Assembly (NCBI GenBank): GCA_001247695.2
Contig: LGRX02027145.1
Span: 1 to 27,413 of the forward strand
Origin: Cymbomonas tetramitiformis
Lineage: Eukaryota > Chlorophyta > Pyramimonadophyceae > Pyramimonadales > Pyramimonadaceae
Length of the DNA stretch: 27,413 nucleotides
Direction of reading: 5' to 3'
The position numbers and the translations under genes are program-made. Position 1 is the first letter of the stretch. Each line of letters starts with the position of its first letter. Shown here one piece after another: positions 1 to 10,349 of this stretch. The notes beneath the pieces are model-generated. The model did no database searches. It was not told the origin of the DNA and worked only from the letters and a program-made list of their open reading frames with translations.

Positions 1-189
1 AACAACCCTCTTAACACGCAACTCCCGACCCATGGGCATCCACAACAACCCACCACAAAACATACCTCGGGTTACAGGCGCGTGCCCGGGGAGCTTTCCC
101 CACATATTGAACATCCCAACCTTCTACAACCGGGCGCCTTGCCCACCATGATGCACACCGTCGCCCATACGGTACCGCCCACTATCACA
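1..189. other. GC-rich non-coding flank, no gene seen
   Basis: I see no supportable gene here. Short stretches such as CTCCCGACCCA recur in the repeat pair at 605-795, so this is probably more of the same degenerate repeat material that borders the satellite array. Confidence 0.3.
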
Positions 190-540
190 TGGAGCCCCTA
201 AGGATCCATCACACCGCACCATATATATTCAGTGTGCCCAACCCACATGCGCCCACGTTCCGCCGCACCGACCCGAAACAACCACATACATCCTACCGGC
301 CACACCCCCATATGGTCGCGTGCCAGAGGAGCTGTCCTCACACCGCACCATATATATTAAGTGTGCCCAACCCACATGCGCCCACGTTCCGCCGCACCGA
401 CCCGCAACAACCACATACATCCTACCGGCCACACCTTCTTATGGTCGCGTGTCAGAGGAGTTGTCCTCACACCGCACCATATATATTATTCAGTGTGCCC
501 AACCCACATGCGCCCACGGTCCGCCGCACTGATCCGAAAC
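190..540. repeat. Satellite array, block 1 (about 130-bp units)
   Basis: About 2.7 tandem units. The marker CCCAACCCACATGCGCCCA recurs near 239, 368 and 502, giving a period of about 130 bp. Each unit also carries GGTCGCGTG followed by CAGAGGAG and GTCCTCACACCGCACCA, then an AT-rich ATATATAT stretch leading into the next CAGTGTGCCC. The unit has few stop codons in several frames on both strands, so long open frames across it are artefacts. The later blocks at 1520, 2996, 4823 and 6703 are the same array, separated by inserted elements. Confidence 0.9.
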
Positions 541-599
541 AATATACGTCTTGTTATGTTTTACTATCAAGACGTACCAAACCAATACATATCTACAAG

Positions 600-800
600 T
601 GGAGCCACGGGTCCGGGGGCGCGCCTCGAGCCTTGAATCACAAGGACACGCGCACGCCTCTCCTAACCCACCGGCTGTAATCCACAACTACCCCAAAAGA
701 AAATGCCTTGAAGACGAGTAGCCACGGGTACAGGGGGCGCGCAGCGAGCCTTGAATTAGGCCACGCGCACGCCGCTCCCGACCCACCGGCACATCGTCGG
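600..800. repeat. Two related copies of a GC-rich repeat
   Basis: The segments at about 605-680 and 722-795 resemble each other. Both start with CCACGGGT, then a GGGGGCGCGC run, GAGCCTTGAAT, CACGCGCACGCC and ACCCACCGGC. The period is about 117 bp. No gene is supported. It may be a second degenerate satellite. Confidence 0.55.
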
Positions 801-999
801 GGAAAAGAAATACAACCTTCCGGCATGTAACCTTGCCGGCCGGTCGAAGCAGTACCCTCCCGAGCTGAACACCATCCAGAAACCAACACAAGTGGAACAC
901 GCTTGTATGCACGTCTCTTTTTAAGCAACCTCTGACGGCGGAACGTATTACATAAATTAGGTTTAAGATAGCCAATCGGTTTCAGGCATCACAAAAAAC

Positions 1000-1450
1000 T
1001 CACCGGGGTTCCGCAGGCTCTTCAGGCGCGCCGTCTTCTTCCCCCGCGGGCTCCTCATTGGAGTCCTCATTGAGGTCCAACTCGGCTGCTGCAGCACCGG
1101 CTTGACCAGCTTGGCCCACAACCTGCACACGCGAAAACCCGTTCAGATCACTGCCCACGACAAAGTTGTCACGGGCCGTGTCGGGGGGCACGGGGTGAGA
1201 CGTGTGACCCCGGAGCACCCTTCACTTCACTGCCCATCACGACAAAGCTGTCAAGGGCCGTGCTTGTGGACTTGTGGGGGAGCAAGGGGTTCACCTTCCA
1301 TGGTCGCAATTGCTTGACCGAGCTCACGCACGCCCAGTCGTTCATGTGTTCATCCCAAATCGCGTGGCGGGCACAACACGCAACTTGTTGGTGACAATTC
1401 GCGACTCCGTTCTGACCTGCGTGGGTATCGGCTAAAGGTTACAAGTGTTC
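1000..1450 (-). pseudogene. Possible exon remnants of an unidentified gene
   Basis: On the minus strand, two open stretches look coding. The first, about 1450-1190, follows a splice-acceptor-like CCCACGCAG and includes HAIWDEHMNDWACVSSVKQL before a stop. The second, about 1118-1005, lies between GTGCAG and a good donor (G followed by GTGAGT) and encodes an acidic Ala/Glu-rich tail. The phrases TARDNFVVGSD and TALDSFVVMGS suggest a small internal duplication. I do not recognise the family. The acidic linker resembles spacers in transposon polyproteins, but that is only an impression. The remaining sequence of 800-1500 shows nothing else. Confidence 0.25.
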
Positions 1451-1519
1451 AACTGTATCGAAATATTCAGTGCCAGCAGCTATTCAAGATTAGCTTTCAT
1501 GATATTTGTCCTATATTCA

Positions 1520-1917
1520 AGGGACCCAACCCACATACGCCCACGCGTGGTGTGCCACACCAACCCCGAACAAACACATGCATAGTGCTGGCCACACCCC
1601 CTTCTGGTCGCGTGTCAGAGGAGTTGTCCTCACATCGCACCATACATATTCAGTGTGCCCAACACACATGCGCCCACGGTATGCCGCACCGACCCAAAAC
1701 AACCACATACATCCTACAGGCCACACTCCCTTATGGTCGCGTGTCAGAGGAGCTGTCCTCACACCGCACCAAACATTTTCAAGGGGCCCAACCCACATGC
1801 GCCCACGGTCTACTATGCCGCACCAACCCCAAACAACCGCATACATCCTACAGGGCACACCCCCTTATGGTCGCGTGTCAGAGGAGCTGTCCTCACACCG
1901 CACCAAACATTTTCAAG
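1520..1917. repeat. Satellite array, block 2
   Basis: Three further units of the roughly 130-bp satellite, with markers near 1530, 1660 and 1789. Two junction types alternate: one with CATATTCAGTGTGCCC and one with AACATTTTCAAGGGGCCC. The block ends at CAAG (1914-1917), which is the left target duplication of TE1; the satellite resumes at 2996. Confidence 0.9.
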
Positions 1918-2995
1918 TGGCTACTGCCCCGCAGTCCTTGTGGTAGGACCAAATCGACGATTTGGTCCTACCACGAGGACCATTGTTCCGATAATTTAAT
2001 TGGCCATCTCCCGTGATTTGTGGTGTCTAACCAATGAAAGGTGGTATATATAGGTCCTATATTAATTTATTTGAACGCTGGTTTGGCCTATATCCATCCC
2101 ATATATCCATGACGAACGCATTTCAAACCTCAACACTCAAAATTTTCAAAACGGATTTTTTGGAACATTCAAAATGTGGCAAATTAGTGACTCATCTTCA
2201 ATATTTTTTACCAATCATATATCAACACTACACCTGCGCGGATACCATCAAATTGAACCTATACATATGTCCCAATCATATTTGGGCGGTAGGCCCGGTT
2301 GGAATGCATATATTGGCTCGTTGGCTCGTTGGCTTCCCCTCTAATATATTGGCTCGTTGGTTTCCCCCCTAAAACAGTGGTCACGCGAGCTGACCAGCCA
2401 GCCATCATAATTGCTTGCTAGAGGGCATATATCGCAAGGTTGGTGTGTGCGGCACATTAAATCTTCAAGTATATGTGTATTGCGAATTTCTGAAAGTCTA
2501 ACATCATCCAAATATCTTATTTTTCGACTGGCGTGTGCATTTTAGAATGGATGCATGCCAATTTCTAAAGTCCGAAATTCACTAAATTCGGAATTTGCAT
2601 TGTGTTGAACATGCGCCATGCTGAAATAGAGCGGAAATGATGATGAGGGTGCGAAGTAACCGATTCACTTATCTTATTTGGTCATAAACTCAAGATGTAT
2701 AACCATGAGCATCACCGTGAGTCCCCCATGTGACTCCTAATACTCGAAATAACGGTGGTCCTTGTGGTAGGACCACCATTTTCCTCAAGCTTTTGGTGAA
2801 ATTACACCCCTAAAGCGTGTCGTTCAACCACACACCTTAAGTCTCATGTGGGCCGCCGCTATAAGAAATAAAATTCACTTAACTCATAAATATCATGTGC
2901 AAATGTTGCCTGTGCCTCAAATAGTCGATTTAGTGATCGAAACCGCAATTGCCCATTGGTCCTTGTGGTAGGACCATGAATTTGGGTAGTAGCCA
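1918..2995. mobile_element. TE1: non-autonomous TIR DNA transposon, 4-bp TSD
   Basis: The 1078-bp element begins TGGCTACTGCCC and ends GGGTAGTAGCCA, giving imperfect terminal inverted repeats. It is flanked by CAAG on both sides (1914-1917, 2996-2999), and the empty satellite site reads TTTTCAAGGGGCCC. A 47-nt palindrome (1934-1980, arms of 23 nt around one base) starts 16 nt inside the left end. At the right end one palindrome, GGTCCTTGTGGTAGGACC, sits at 2958-2975, 20 nt from the end. A second copy lies at 2757-2774. No credible transposase is present, so it must rely on proteins made elsewhere. Superfamily is unassigned; 4-bp TSDs other than TTAA occur in Sola and Academ elements. Confidence 0.92.
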
Positions 2996-3743
2996 CAAGG
3001 GGCCCAACCCACATGCGCCCACGGTCTGCCGCACCAACCCGAAACAACCGCATACATCCTACAGGGCACACCCCCTCGTTCCGGTCGCGTGTCGGAGGAG
3101 CTGTCCTCACACCACACCATACATATTCAGTGTGCCCTACCCACTTACGCCCACGGTTTGCCGCACCAACCCAAAACAACCGCATAGATCCTACAGGGCA
3201 CACCCCCTCGTTCCGGTCGCGTGTCAGAGGAGTTGTCCTCACACCGCACCATATATATTCAGTGTGCCCTACCCACATGCGCCCACGGTCTGCCGCACCG
3301 ACCCAAAACAACCACATACAGCCCACAGGCCATATCCCCTTCTTATGGTCGCGTGTCAGAGGAGCTGTCCTCACACCGCACCAAACATTTTCAAGGGGCC
3401 CAACCCACATGCGCCCACGGTCTGCCGCACCAACCCGAAACAACCGCATACATCCTACAGGGCACACCCCCTCGTTCCGGTCGCGTGTCGGAGGAGCTGT
3501 CCTCACACCACACCATACATATTCAGTGTGCCCTACCCACTTACGCCCACGGTTTGCCGCACCAACCCAAAACAACCGCATAGATCCTACAGGGCACACC
3601 CCCTCGTTCCGGTCGCGTGTCGGAGGAGCCGTCCTCACACCGCACCATATATATTCAGTGTGCCCAACCCACATGCGCCCACGGTATGTCGCACCGACCC
3701 AAAACAACCACATACAGCCCACAGGCCATATCCCCTTCTTATG
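2996..3743. repeat. Satellite array, block 3
   Basis: About 5.7 units of the 130-bp satellite, with markers near 3005, 3131, 3267, 3403, 3538 and 3664. There is a higher-order pattern: 3000-3260 and 3395-3650 are nearly identical two-unit blocks, indicating recent duplication by unequal exchange. Open frames of nearly 300 codons run through here on both strands and continue into the flanking transposons, so none is a gene. Confidence 0.9.
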
Positions 3744-4822
3744 TGGCTACTGCCCCGCAGTCCTTGTGGTAGGACCAAATCGACGATTTGGTCCTACCAC
3801 GAGGACCATTGTTCCGATAATTTAATTGGCCATCTCCCGTGATTTGTGGTGTCTAACCAATGAAAGGTGGTATATATAGGTCCTATATTAATTTATTTGA
3901 ACGTTGGTTTGGCCTATATCCATCCCATATATCCATGACGAACGCATTTCAAACCTCAACACTCAAAATTTTCAAAACGGATTTTTTGGAACATTCAAAA
4001 TGTGGCAAGTTAGTGACTCATCTTCAATAATTCTTTACCAATCATATATCAACACTACACCTGCGCGGATACCATCAAATTGAACCTATACACATGTCCC
4101 AATCATATTTGGGCGGTAGACCCGGTTGGAATGCATATATTGTCTCGTTGGCTCGTTGGCTTCCCCTCTAATATATTGGCTCGTTGGTTTCCCCCCTAAA
4201 ACAGTGGTCACGCGAGCTGACCAGCCAGCCATCATAATTGCTTGCTAGAGGGCATATATCGCAAGGTTGGTGTGTACGGCACATTAAATCTTCAAGTATA
4301 TATGTATTGCGAATTTCTGAAAGTCTAACATCATCCAAATATATTACTTTTCGACTGGCGTGTACATTTTAGAATGGATGCATGCCAATTTCTAAAGTCC
4401 GAAATTCACTAAATTCGGAATTTGCATTGTGTTGAACATGCGCCATGCTGAAATAGAGCGGAAATGATGATGAGGGTGCGAAGTAACCGATTCAGTTATC
4501 TTATTTGGTCATAAACTCAAGATGTATGACCATGAGCATCACCGTGAGCCCCGCATGTGACTCCTAATACTCAAAATAACGGTGGTCCTTGTGGTAGGAC
4601 CACAATTTCCTTCAAGCTTTTGGTGAAATTACACCCCTAAAGCGTGTCGTTCAACCACACACCTAAAGTCTCATGGGGGCCGCCGCTATAAGAAATAAAA
4701 TTCATTTAACTCATAAATATCATGTGCAAACGTTACCTGTGCCTCAAATAGTCGATTTAGTGATCGAAACCGCAATTGCCCATTGGTCCTTGTGGTAGGA
4801 CCATGAATTTGGGTAGTAGCCA
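3744..4822. mobile_element. TE2: second copy of the TE1 family
   Basis: The 1079-bp element is nearly identical to TE1 and in the same orientation, with TGGCTACTGCCC at the left end and GGGTAGTAGCCA at the right. The TSD is TATG (3740-3743 and 4823-4826), and the intact satellite reads CTTATGGTCGCG. The terminal 47-nt palindrome and the single palindrome 20 nt from the right end (4785-4802) are conserved. Only scattered substitutions separate it from TE1, which implies recent mobility or conversion. No coding capacity. Confidence 0.93.
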
Positions 4823-4947
4823 TATGGTCGCGTGTCAGAGGAGCTGTCCTCACACCGCACCAAACATTTTCAAGGGGCCCTGGAACCCACATGCGCCCAC
4901 GGTCTACTCTGCCGCACCAACCCAAAACAACCGCATACATCCTACAG
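4823..4947. repeat. Satellite array, block 4 (one unit)
   Basis: A single satellite unit lies between TE2 and TE3. It starts with the TE2 duplication TATG and ends with the TE3 duplication ACAG. Confidence 0.9.
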
Positions 4948-6702
4948 TGGCTACTACCCAAATTCATGGTCCTACCACAAGGACCAATGGGCAATTGCGG
5001 TTTCGATCACTAACTCGACTATTTGAGGTACAAGCAACATTTGCACATGATATTTATGAGTTAAATGAATTTTATTTCTTATAGCGGCGACCCCCATGAG
5101 ACTTTAGGTGTGTGGTTGAACGACACGCTTTAGGGGTGTAATTTCACCAAAAGCTTGAAGAAAATGGTGGTCCTGCCACAAGGACCACCGTTATTTTGAG
5201 TATTAGGAGTCACATGGGGGGCTCACGGTGATGCTCATGGTTATACATCTTGAGTTTATGACCAAATAAGATAACTGAATGTCTCTTACCCATCTGTTGG
5301 CTGCAGCCAACATAAAGGCCCTTTATGTTGGCTGGAGCCAACATAAGCCTTGCTGACAATCCCGGGAGCTGTTGATACCGGATGGTACATTTCAGTAGCT
5401 CAAAATGAAGGCGGGGATGCTCTCTTTCACACACGCGTTACCAATATTGGGCCGCTCAAAATTATCGAAGATAATTTGGGTTAATATGCGAAAGAATGTA
5501 CAATTTTGTGGATTTCCCAAGAAACTTTTGGTGTTTTCATAGCCATGTTACTTTGATCGATATTTTGAGGGTCAAGATGAACTCGGATGAAAGTTTTGAC
5601 AAGACACTGCAGAAAGAGCAGCTCGAGAACTTGACAACATAGGTCTTCGATTTTTTGATGCCCTTCTCATGCCGCCCCTATTGCCCACATTTATTATGAC
5701 CACTTATGTTGGCTGCAGCCAACATAAGGTGCATTTTGTCTTTTCGCGATCACGCCCTAGCTCTAGGGCACAATTATGCAAGCGTCCGTGGGTGCAATCA
5801 GGTATATCACGTATTGACAATTTTGTAAAGGTCTAGTAGCCCTTCAAACAACATTGCTTTCGAGCAATATGCATCATTAACCATGAGTTATATACTTCGG
5901 AACTTTGGGTTTTATGTTGGCTGCAGCCAACATAAAGATGGGTAAGAGACATGAATCGGTTACTTCGCAGCCTCATCATCATTTCCGCTCTATTTCAGCA
6001 TGGCGCATGTTCAACATAATGCAAATTCCGAATTTAGTGAATTTCGGACTTTAGAAATTGGCATTCATCCATTCTAAAATGTACACGCCAGTCGAAAAAT
6101 AAGATATTTGGATGATGTTAGACTTTTAGAAATTCGCAATACATATATACTTGAAGATTTAATGTGCCGCACACACCAACCTTGCGATATATGCCCTCTA
6201 GCAAGCAATTATGATGGCTGGCTGGTCAGCTCGCGTGACCACTGTTTTAGGGGGGAAACCAACGAGCCAATATATTAGAGGGGAAGCCAACGACCCAACG
6301 AGCCAATATATGCATTCCAACCGGGCCTACCGCCCAAATATGATTGGGACATGTGTATAGGTTCAATTTGATGGTATCCGCGCAGGTGTAGTGTTGATAT
6401 ATGATTGGTAAAAAATTATTGAAGACGAGTCACTAATTTGCCACATTTTGAATGTTCCAAAAAATCCGTTTTGAAAAATTTGAGTGTAGAGGTTTGAAAT
6501 GCGTTCGTCATGGATATATGGGATAAATATAGGCAAAACCAGCGTTCAAATAAATTAATATAAGACCTATATATACCACCTTCCATTGGTTAGACACCAC
6601 AAATCACGGGAGATGGCCAATTAAATTATCGGAACAATGGTCCTCGTGGTAGGACCAAATCGTCGATTTGGTCCTACCACAAGGACTGCGGGGCAGTAGC
6701 CA
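4948..6702. mobile_element. TE3: inverted copy of the TE1 family, with TE5 nested inside
   Basis: The element is in opposite orientation to TE1 and TE2: it begins TGGCTACTACCC and ends GGGCAGTAGCCA. The TSD is ACAG (4944-4947 and 6703-6706); the empty satellite reads CCTACAGGGCAC. Removing TE5 (672 bp) and one copy of its 4-bp duplication leaves 1079 bp, the same length as TE2. The 47-nt terminal palindrome lies at 6640-6686, again 16 nt from the end. TE2 and TE3 form an inverted pair separated by only 125 bp. Confidence 0.92.
5280..5951. mobile_element. TE5: 672-bp element of a second family, nested in TE3
   Basis: The terminal inverted repeats start TGTCTCTTACCCATCT and match perfectly. 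The TSD is TGAA (5276-5279, 5952-5955); uninterrupted relatives of this site in TE1 and TE2 read TGAATCGG. A 47-nt palindrome at 5296-5342 (arms beginning GTTGGCTGCAGCCAAC) starts 16 nt from the left end. Near the right end the palindrome GTTGGCTGCAGCCAAC lies at 5916-5931, 20 nt from the end, with another copy at 5708-5723. The body is unrelated to TE1 but the layout is the same. No coding capacity. Confidence 0.9.
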
Positions 6703-6831
6703 ACAGGGCACACCCCCTTATGGTCGCGTGTCAGAGGAGTTGTCCCCACACCGCACCAAACATTTTCAAGGGGCCCAACCCACATGCGCCCACGGTCTGC
6801 CGCACCAACCCGAAACAACCGCATACATCCT
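6703..6831. repeat. Satellite array, block 5, cut by the LTR element
   Basis: The last satellite unit visible. It stops at CGCATACATCC, where an uninterrupted unit continues TACAGGGCAC. The break marks the 5' edge of the LTR retrotransposon. A 5-bp duplication (CATCC expected) cannot be tested because the 3' end is absent. Confidence 0.88.
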
Positions 6832-7434
6832 GTGCTAGGGTAAGTCACGAGACAGTATGATGGCGCGTCAGAGCTACGAGTGACGGGTACGATGACAGTC
6901 ATCAGTGACAGGCATTTATGTGACCAGATGACAAGGGGGTCTGACAGAAATGACTGACAGAAATACCTGACCCGAAAGTGAGTTTTGGTGGGAAAACCAG
7001 CAGTCAGAGAAATTGGAGGGAAAGCTGGTATGGCCTCCAATATTGCCAAGTCAGCACAGTTATAATTATTCAGAGTGATATGGAGTGGCTCGGAATACAG
7101 TGATGATATAACTGGGCTAGTCGGCAGATTCTATGATGTGACTGTTCGAGTTCTCATGAAGTATGATGGGACCTGACAGGAGTCGACATCGAGTGATGTT
7201 CGAAAGTTCGAGATCGGAAACCATGGCATAAAGCAGCCGAGCAGGCTGAATGAAACAGTTTTGAATTTGTTACTGTGAACAGCCACACCTGGCTGTTGTA
7301 ACTCCGACATTTAAGAAAGATCCGATTCACATATATGTATCATGCTTACAGCCTTACATATCTCTTGCAGGCTTGAACTAGGTTCCCTGTATTGTTAAGT
7401 AGACTTAGAAGCTCTTAGAGAGCACCCCCGAACA
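6832..7434 (+). repeat. 5' LTR
   Basis: The 603-bp segment begins TGTGCTAGGG and ends CCCCCGAACA, with the usual TG...CA termini (TGT/ACA). Its 5' edge is set by the broken satellite unit and its 3' edge by the primer-binding site two bases on. An AT-rich CACATATATGTATC near 7330 is a plausible core-promoter or polyadenylation region. No partner LTR was found downstream. Confidence 0.8.
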
Positions 7435-7436
7435 AC

Positions 7437-7450
7437 TGGTATCAGCGTGG
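7437..7450 (+). other. Primer-binding site (initiator-Met tRNA type)
   Basis: TGGTATCAGCGTGG lies two bases after the LTR. Its first nine bases match the common tRNA-iMet primer site TGGTATCAGAGC. Downstream, 7451-7806 is a leader without a supported gene; it contains a splice-acceptor-like TCTTTGCAG ending near 7689, so the Gag mRNA may be spliced. Confidence 0.8.
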
Positions 7451-7806
7451 TTGCGTTAGACGCGACCTGTTAGTGCCGACTGAACTTCGGGTGTACAATT
7501 ATCGGCACACGACTTCTCCGCGAGGCCTTTCCGCGGGTTCCCACGAAAATTCTGAAGACGACGACGTAAAACACGCTTAATTGCGTCCGCCTTTCGTCAG
7601 GGCTGCGAATTTCGACGGAAAATATATCATATACTGTTCCTGAATGCATATACCACACGTTCAAGTGTGATGTAATTCGTCTTTGCAGGTACCTTTCCGC
7701 GGGATCTGCCTTTCGTTAAACCGAAATCGGCGTCAATCGGCAAAAATTTATCGCCCGTACTGTGTGAGTTCACTGCCGTTTACGTGCGTTCACTCACAGC
7801 GCAATC

Positions 7807-9272
7807 ATGGACTTTCAGCATGGAATTCCGTCGCACACGGCTGTAGCGGCTTCCACGGAGCAATCGCAGTTTCTTTCGGCAGCGAATTACTCTGAATCGC
7901 TCGACCCGAGAATTGTTTCGCACGTCTTTCCGCAATCGGCTGCGCACACACAACCTGGACTCTCGTACGTTGGCTCAACGCAACAGCTGGATGTAAATTC
8001 TGCGTACGGATTTTTGCACGAACTGCCGCAGCGTAATTTTATGACGGCGCCGCCGCAATTTCAGCGGAATTCGTACGATTTTTCCGGCCCCCACAGTGGG
8101 TATGACGAGCGCAGCTCTAACGGTAGCCCAATTATGACAACGCCAGCCGGTCAATTTTGGCAGCCGCAGCCCCGTGATGATTTAGCTCACCAGAGGAATT
8201 TTCAACAGCAAATTTTTCTGCAGCAACAGCAGTACGGTCAGCAGCACCAACTGCCACCACGTGCCTTGTGGCCGCATACCACTCCGTTGCCAGCGGCTGC
8301 GTACAGCGTACCAATGGGGTACCCTTCTCCGGGTATGCTGTCTCCCCCGGTGCCGAATCTGTCAGTGCCTGAGCTCTCACCGTACCCCACGGCGTCCGTG
8401 GCACCGAATTTAGCCCTGTCCTATCCTGTTCCAGTGACGGAAGCAGCCGTTCAGCTACCACCTGCTGTGACACCTTTAGTGCACGTTGCCAGCGCAGGAA
8501 TTACCCCCTCGGCAGGGGGGGGGGAAGTGGTGCAAGTACCAGTGAGTCCAGTACCACTGAGTACATTGCCCTGTGAGCCAGTAGGGGTTATTCCGGCACT
8601 GGAGACCCCTGTTCATACCCCTATTTTTCACTCCGATTGCCACTAAGCTGCAGGACTTAGAACGGATGAACATGGCAGCACTGGCAGCACAATCCGTTTC
8701 TGCGACCTCCTGCCCGAAAGCGGGGAACCGAGCCTCCATATCGACCCTTTCCGCCGGAGGCTCTGGCAAAATTCCAACGTCATCGGTGACTGGAGGTGCC
8801 ACTGTTGTCACTTGCCCAATGGTGGGGGATAGGGTCCCCACGTCGACCCTTTCCGCCGGAGGCTCTGGCCAAATTTCAACGTCATCGGTGTCTGGAAGTG
8901 CCACTGTTGTTACTTGCCCAATGGTGGGGGATAGGGTCCCCACGTCGACCCTTTCCGCCGGAGGCTCTGGCCAAATTTCAACGTCATCGGTGTCTGGAGA
9001 TTCGGCTATTACAACGTCATCGGTGTCTGGAGATACGGCTGTTATAACGTCATCGGTGTCTGGAAATACGGCTGTCGCAACGTCATCGGTGTCTGGAGAT
9101 ATGGCCGTTACAACGTCATCGGTGTCTGAAGGTGCGGCTGTTACAACGCCATCGGTGTCTGGAGTTACGGCTGTTACCGACTCACGAACTGGCTCGACGA
9201 CGACGCTGGAAGGACTGGCTGTAACCAGCGAGGGGCGCGCTGAACGAACCAGGAAGAGACCAGAACGTACTG
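7807..9272 (+). pseudogene. Gag, N-terminal region (frameshifted)
   Basis: The start is the ATG at 7807. Frame one runs to a stop at 8644-8646 and encodes a Pro/Gln/Ser-rich, apparently disordered protein with runs such as LQQQQYGQQHQ. A one-base change around the T5 tract near 8623-8627 would move it into the next frame, which is open from before 8630 (TPIATKLQDLERMNMAALA) through Ser/Thr/Val repeats to 9268, where TE4 interrupts it. The phrase LSAGGSG occurs here and again after TE4 at about 10555, supporting one continuous ancestral Gag. No capsid fold is recognisable. Several short minus-strand open frames here are shadows. Confidence 0.65.
8735..9175 (+). repeat. Coding minisatellite inside Gag
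   Basis: Two near-identical units of about 105 bp (STLSAGGSGQISTSSVSG then ATVVTCPMVGDRVPTS, plus a diverged first copy at 8740) are followed by about six 33-bp units encoding TSSVSGDTAVT-like repeats. The length is a multiple of three, so copy-number change preserves frame. Confidence 0.85.
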
Positions 9273-10349
9273 CCCGGTGGTATGGTACTGTCACAAGTAC
9301 CAAAATGTATGCTTTATTATGGGCACTAGATGGGGTGTATGAGTCCCATGAAGGTTTTGAAAAATCATTTAGGACCCTTTTGAATTGTTATTGATGCTGA
9401 AATGTACTCTCGTGAACTTTAGGTATGTGTATGTGCGGTGTGCTTTTGGGGGGTGTAACGCCATAAAATTAATTAAATTTTCTGGTACTGTCACAAGTAC
9501 CAAGCGCGCGGTGACTTAAAAGGGCACGCTATGTGGCCACGAGGTGGCATGCATGATGTCAAATTTCATTATTGGGATGTATCCTAAGTGGTCGTCATGC
9601 GTTGTGCCGTTTGAACGTCTTTAACGCCAGTATTGGGATTCGATAACACCCAAGGGTGTGATAAAATGGCCTCTCAGCATTTTTTGTAGTAATATCGGGA
9701 GCGGTTTCGTACTTAAGTTCTATGTGTAGAGTCCAAGTACGGCAACTTCGCATGCATGTAAAGGTCTTGAAAAATCGATATATGGGTTTACTTTTGATGT
9801 CATAAACGCTGGTGAGGCGATCCGACGTTATAATATACTTATTTCGTAGCTTTAGTGCCACGACTAGGCTCCAAAATCGACGATAGCCCTCATACTTAAG
9901 GAATCTTGAGTTGGACCATTTGGTGGAGATGGGATGTTTAGCATGTCGCAGTTTCAGCGACGGGCAGTATGCCAACTGCCCCATGCTCACATCCATCATT
10001 GGCCATGTTATACAGCTTCAATTTGAGCCATCGCTAGGTTGAATAGAATCCCAAGTCTGTTCAAAAAGAAATCCGAAAGTAGCGCCATGATTTCGAAGAC
10101 AAGTGAGACACCATTGTGTAACACAAAACTCCACCTTGTTGGCAATATGCATCCACTGGGAGGGCTACACGTAACCTATGGACCAATGGGGCATAATACA
10201 ACTCAGTTTGGGTCGTTAAGGTAATGGTATATCATGGATATCACCATCAGGATGGAGGAGGACATCAAAAGAAATTCTAGCGTTTTGGTACTTGTGATAG
10301 TACCAGATTCGATTCTGGTACTATGACTAGTACCACTGGGCAGTAGCCA
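9273..10349. mobile_element. TE4: third-family transposon inserted in Gag
   Basis: The right end reads GGGCAGTAGCCA, as in TE3, and the TSD is ACTG (9269-9272, 10350-10353). Removing the element and one ACTG rejoins Gag in frame (CGT ACT GAG CTT). The left terminus starts at CCCGG: the first 9 bases expected (TGGCTACTG) are missing. A deletion between two ACTG copies explains this exactly. A palindrome at 10287-10334 lies 15 nt from the right end. GGTACTGTCACAAGTACC lies at 9284-9301, 20 nt from the restored left end, and again from 9484. The body does not resemble TE1. No gene is supported inside. Confidence 0.85.

Noticed and set aside
1918..2995. Helitron
   Set aside because: There is a clear 4-bp target duplication and terminal inverted repeats, and no CTRR end or AT target.
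2859..3842. Overlapping open frames of 270-297 codons on both strands
   Set aside because: They arise because the satellite unit has almost no stops in several frames. They run across TE1 and TE2 boundaries and repeat the same peptide every unit.
8476..9303. 275-codon minus-strand frame opposite the Gag repeats
   Set aside because: It is the mirror of a 33-bp and 105-bp coding minisatellite whose lengths are multiples of three, so it stays open by periodicity.
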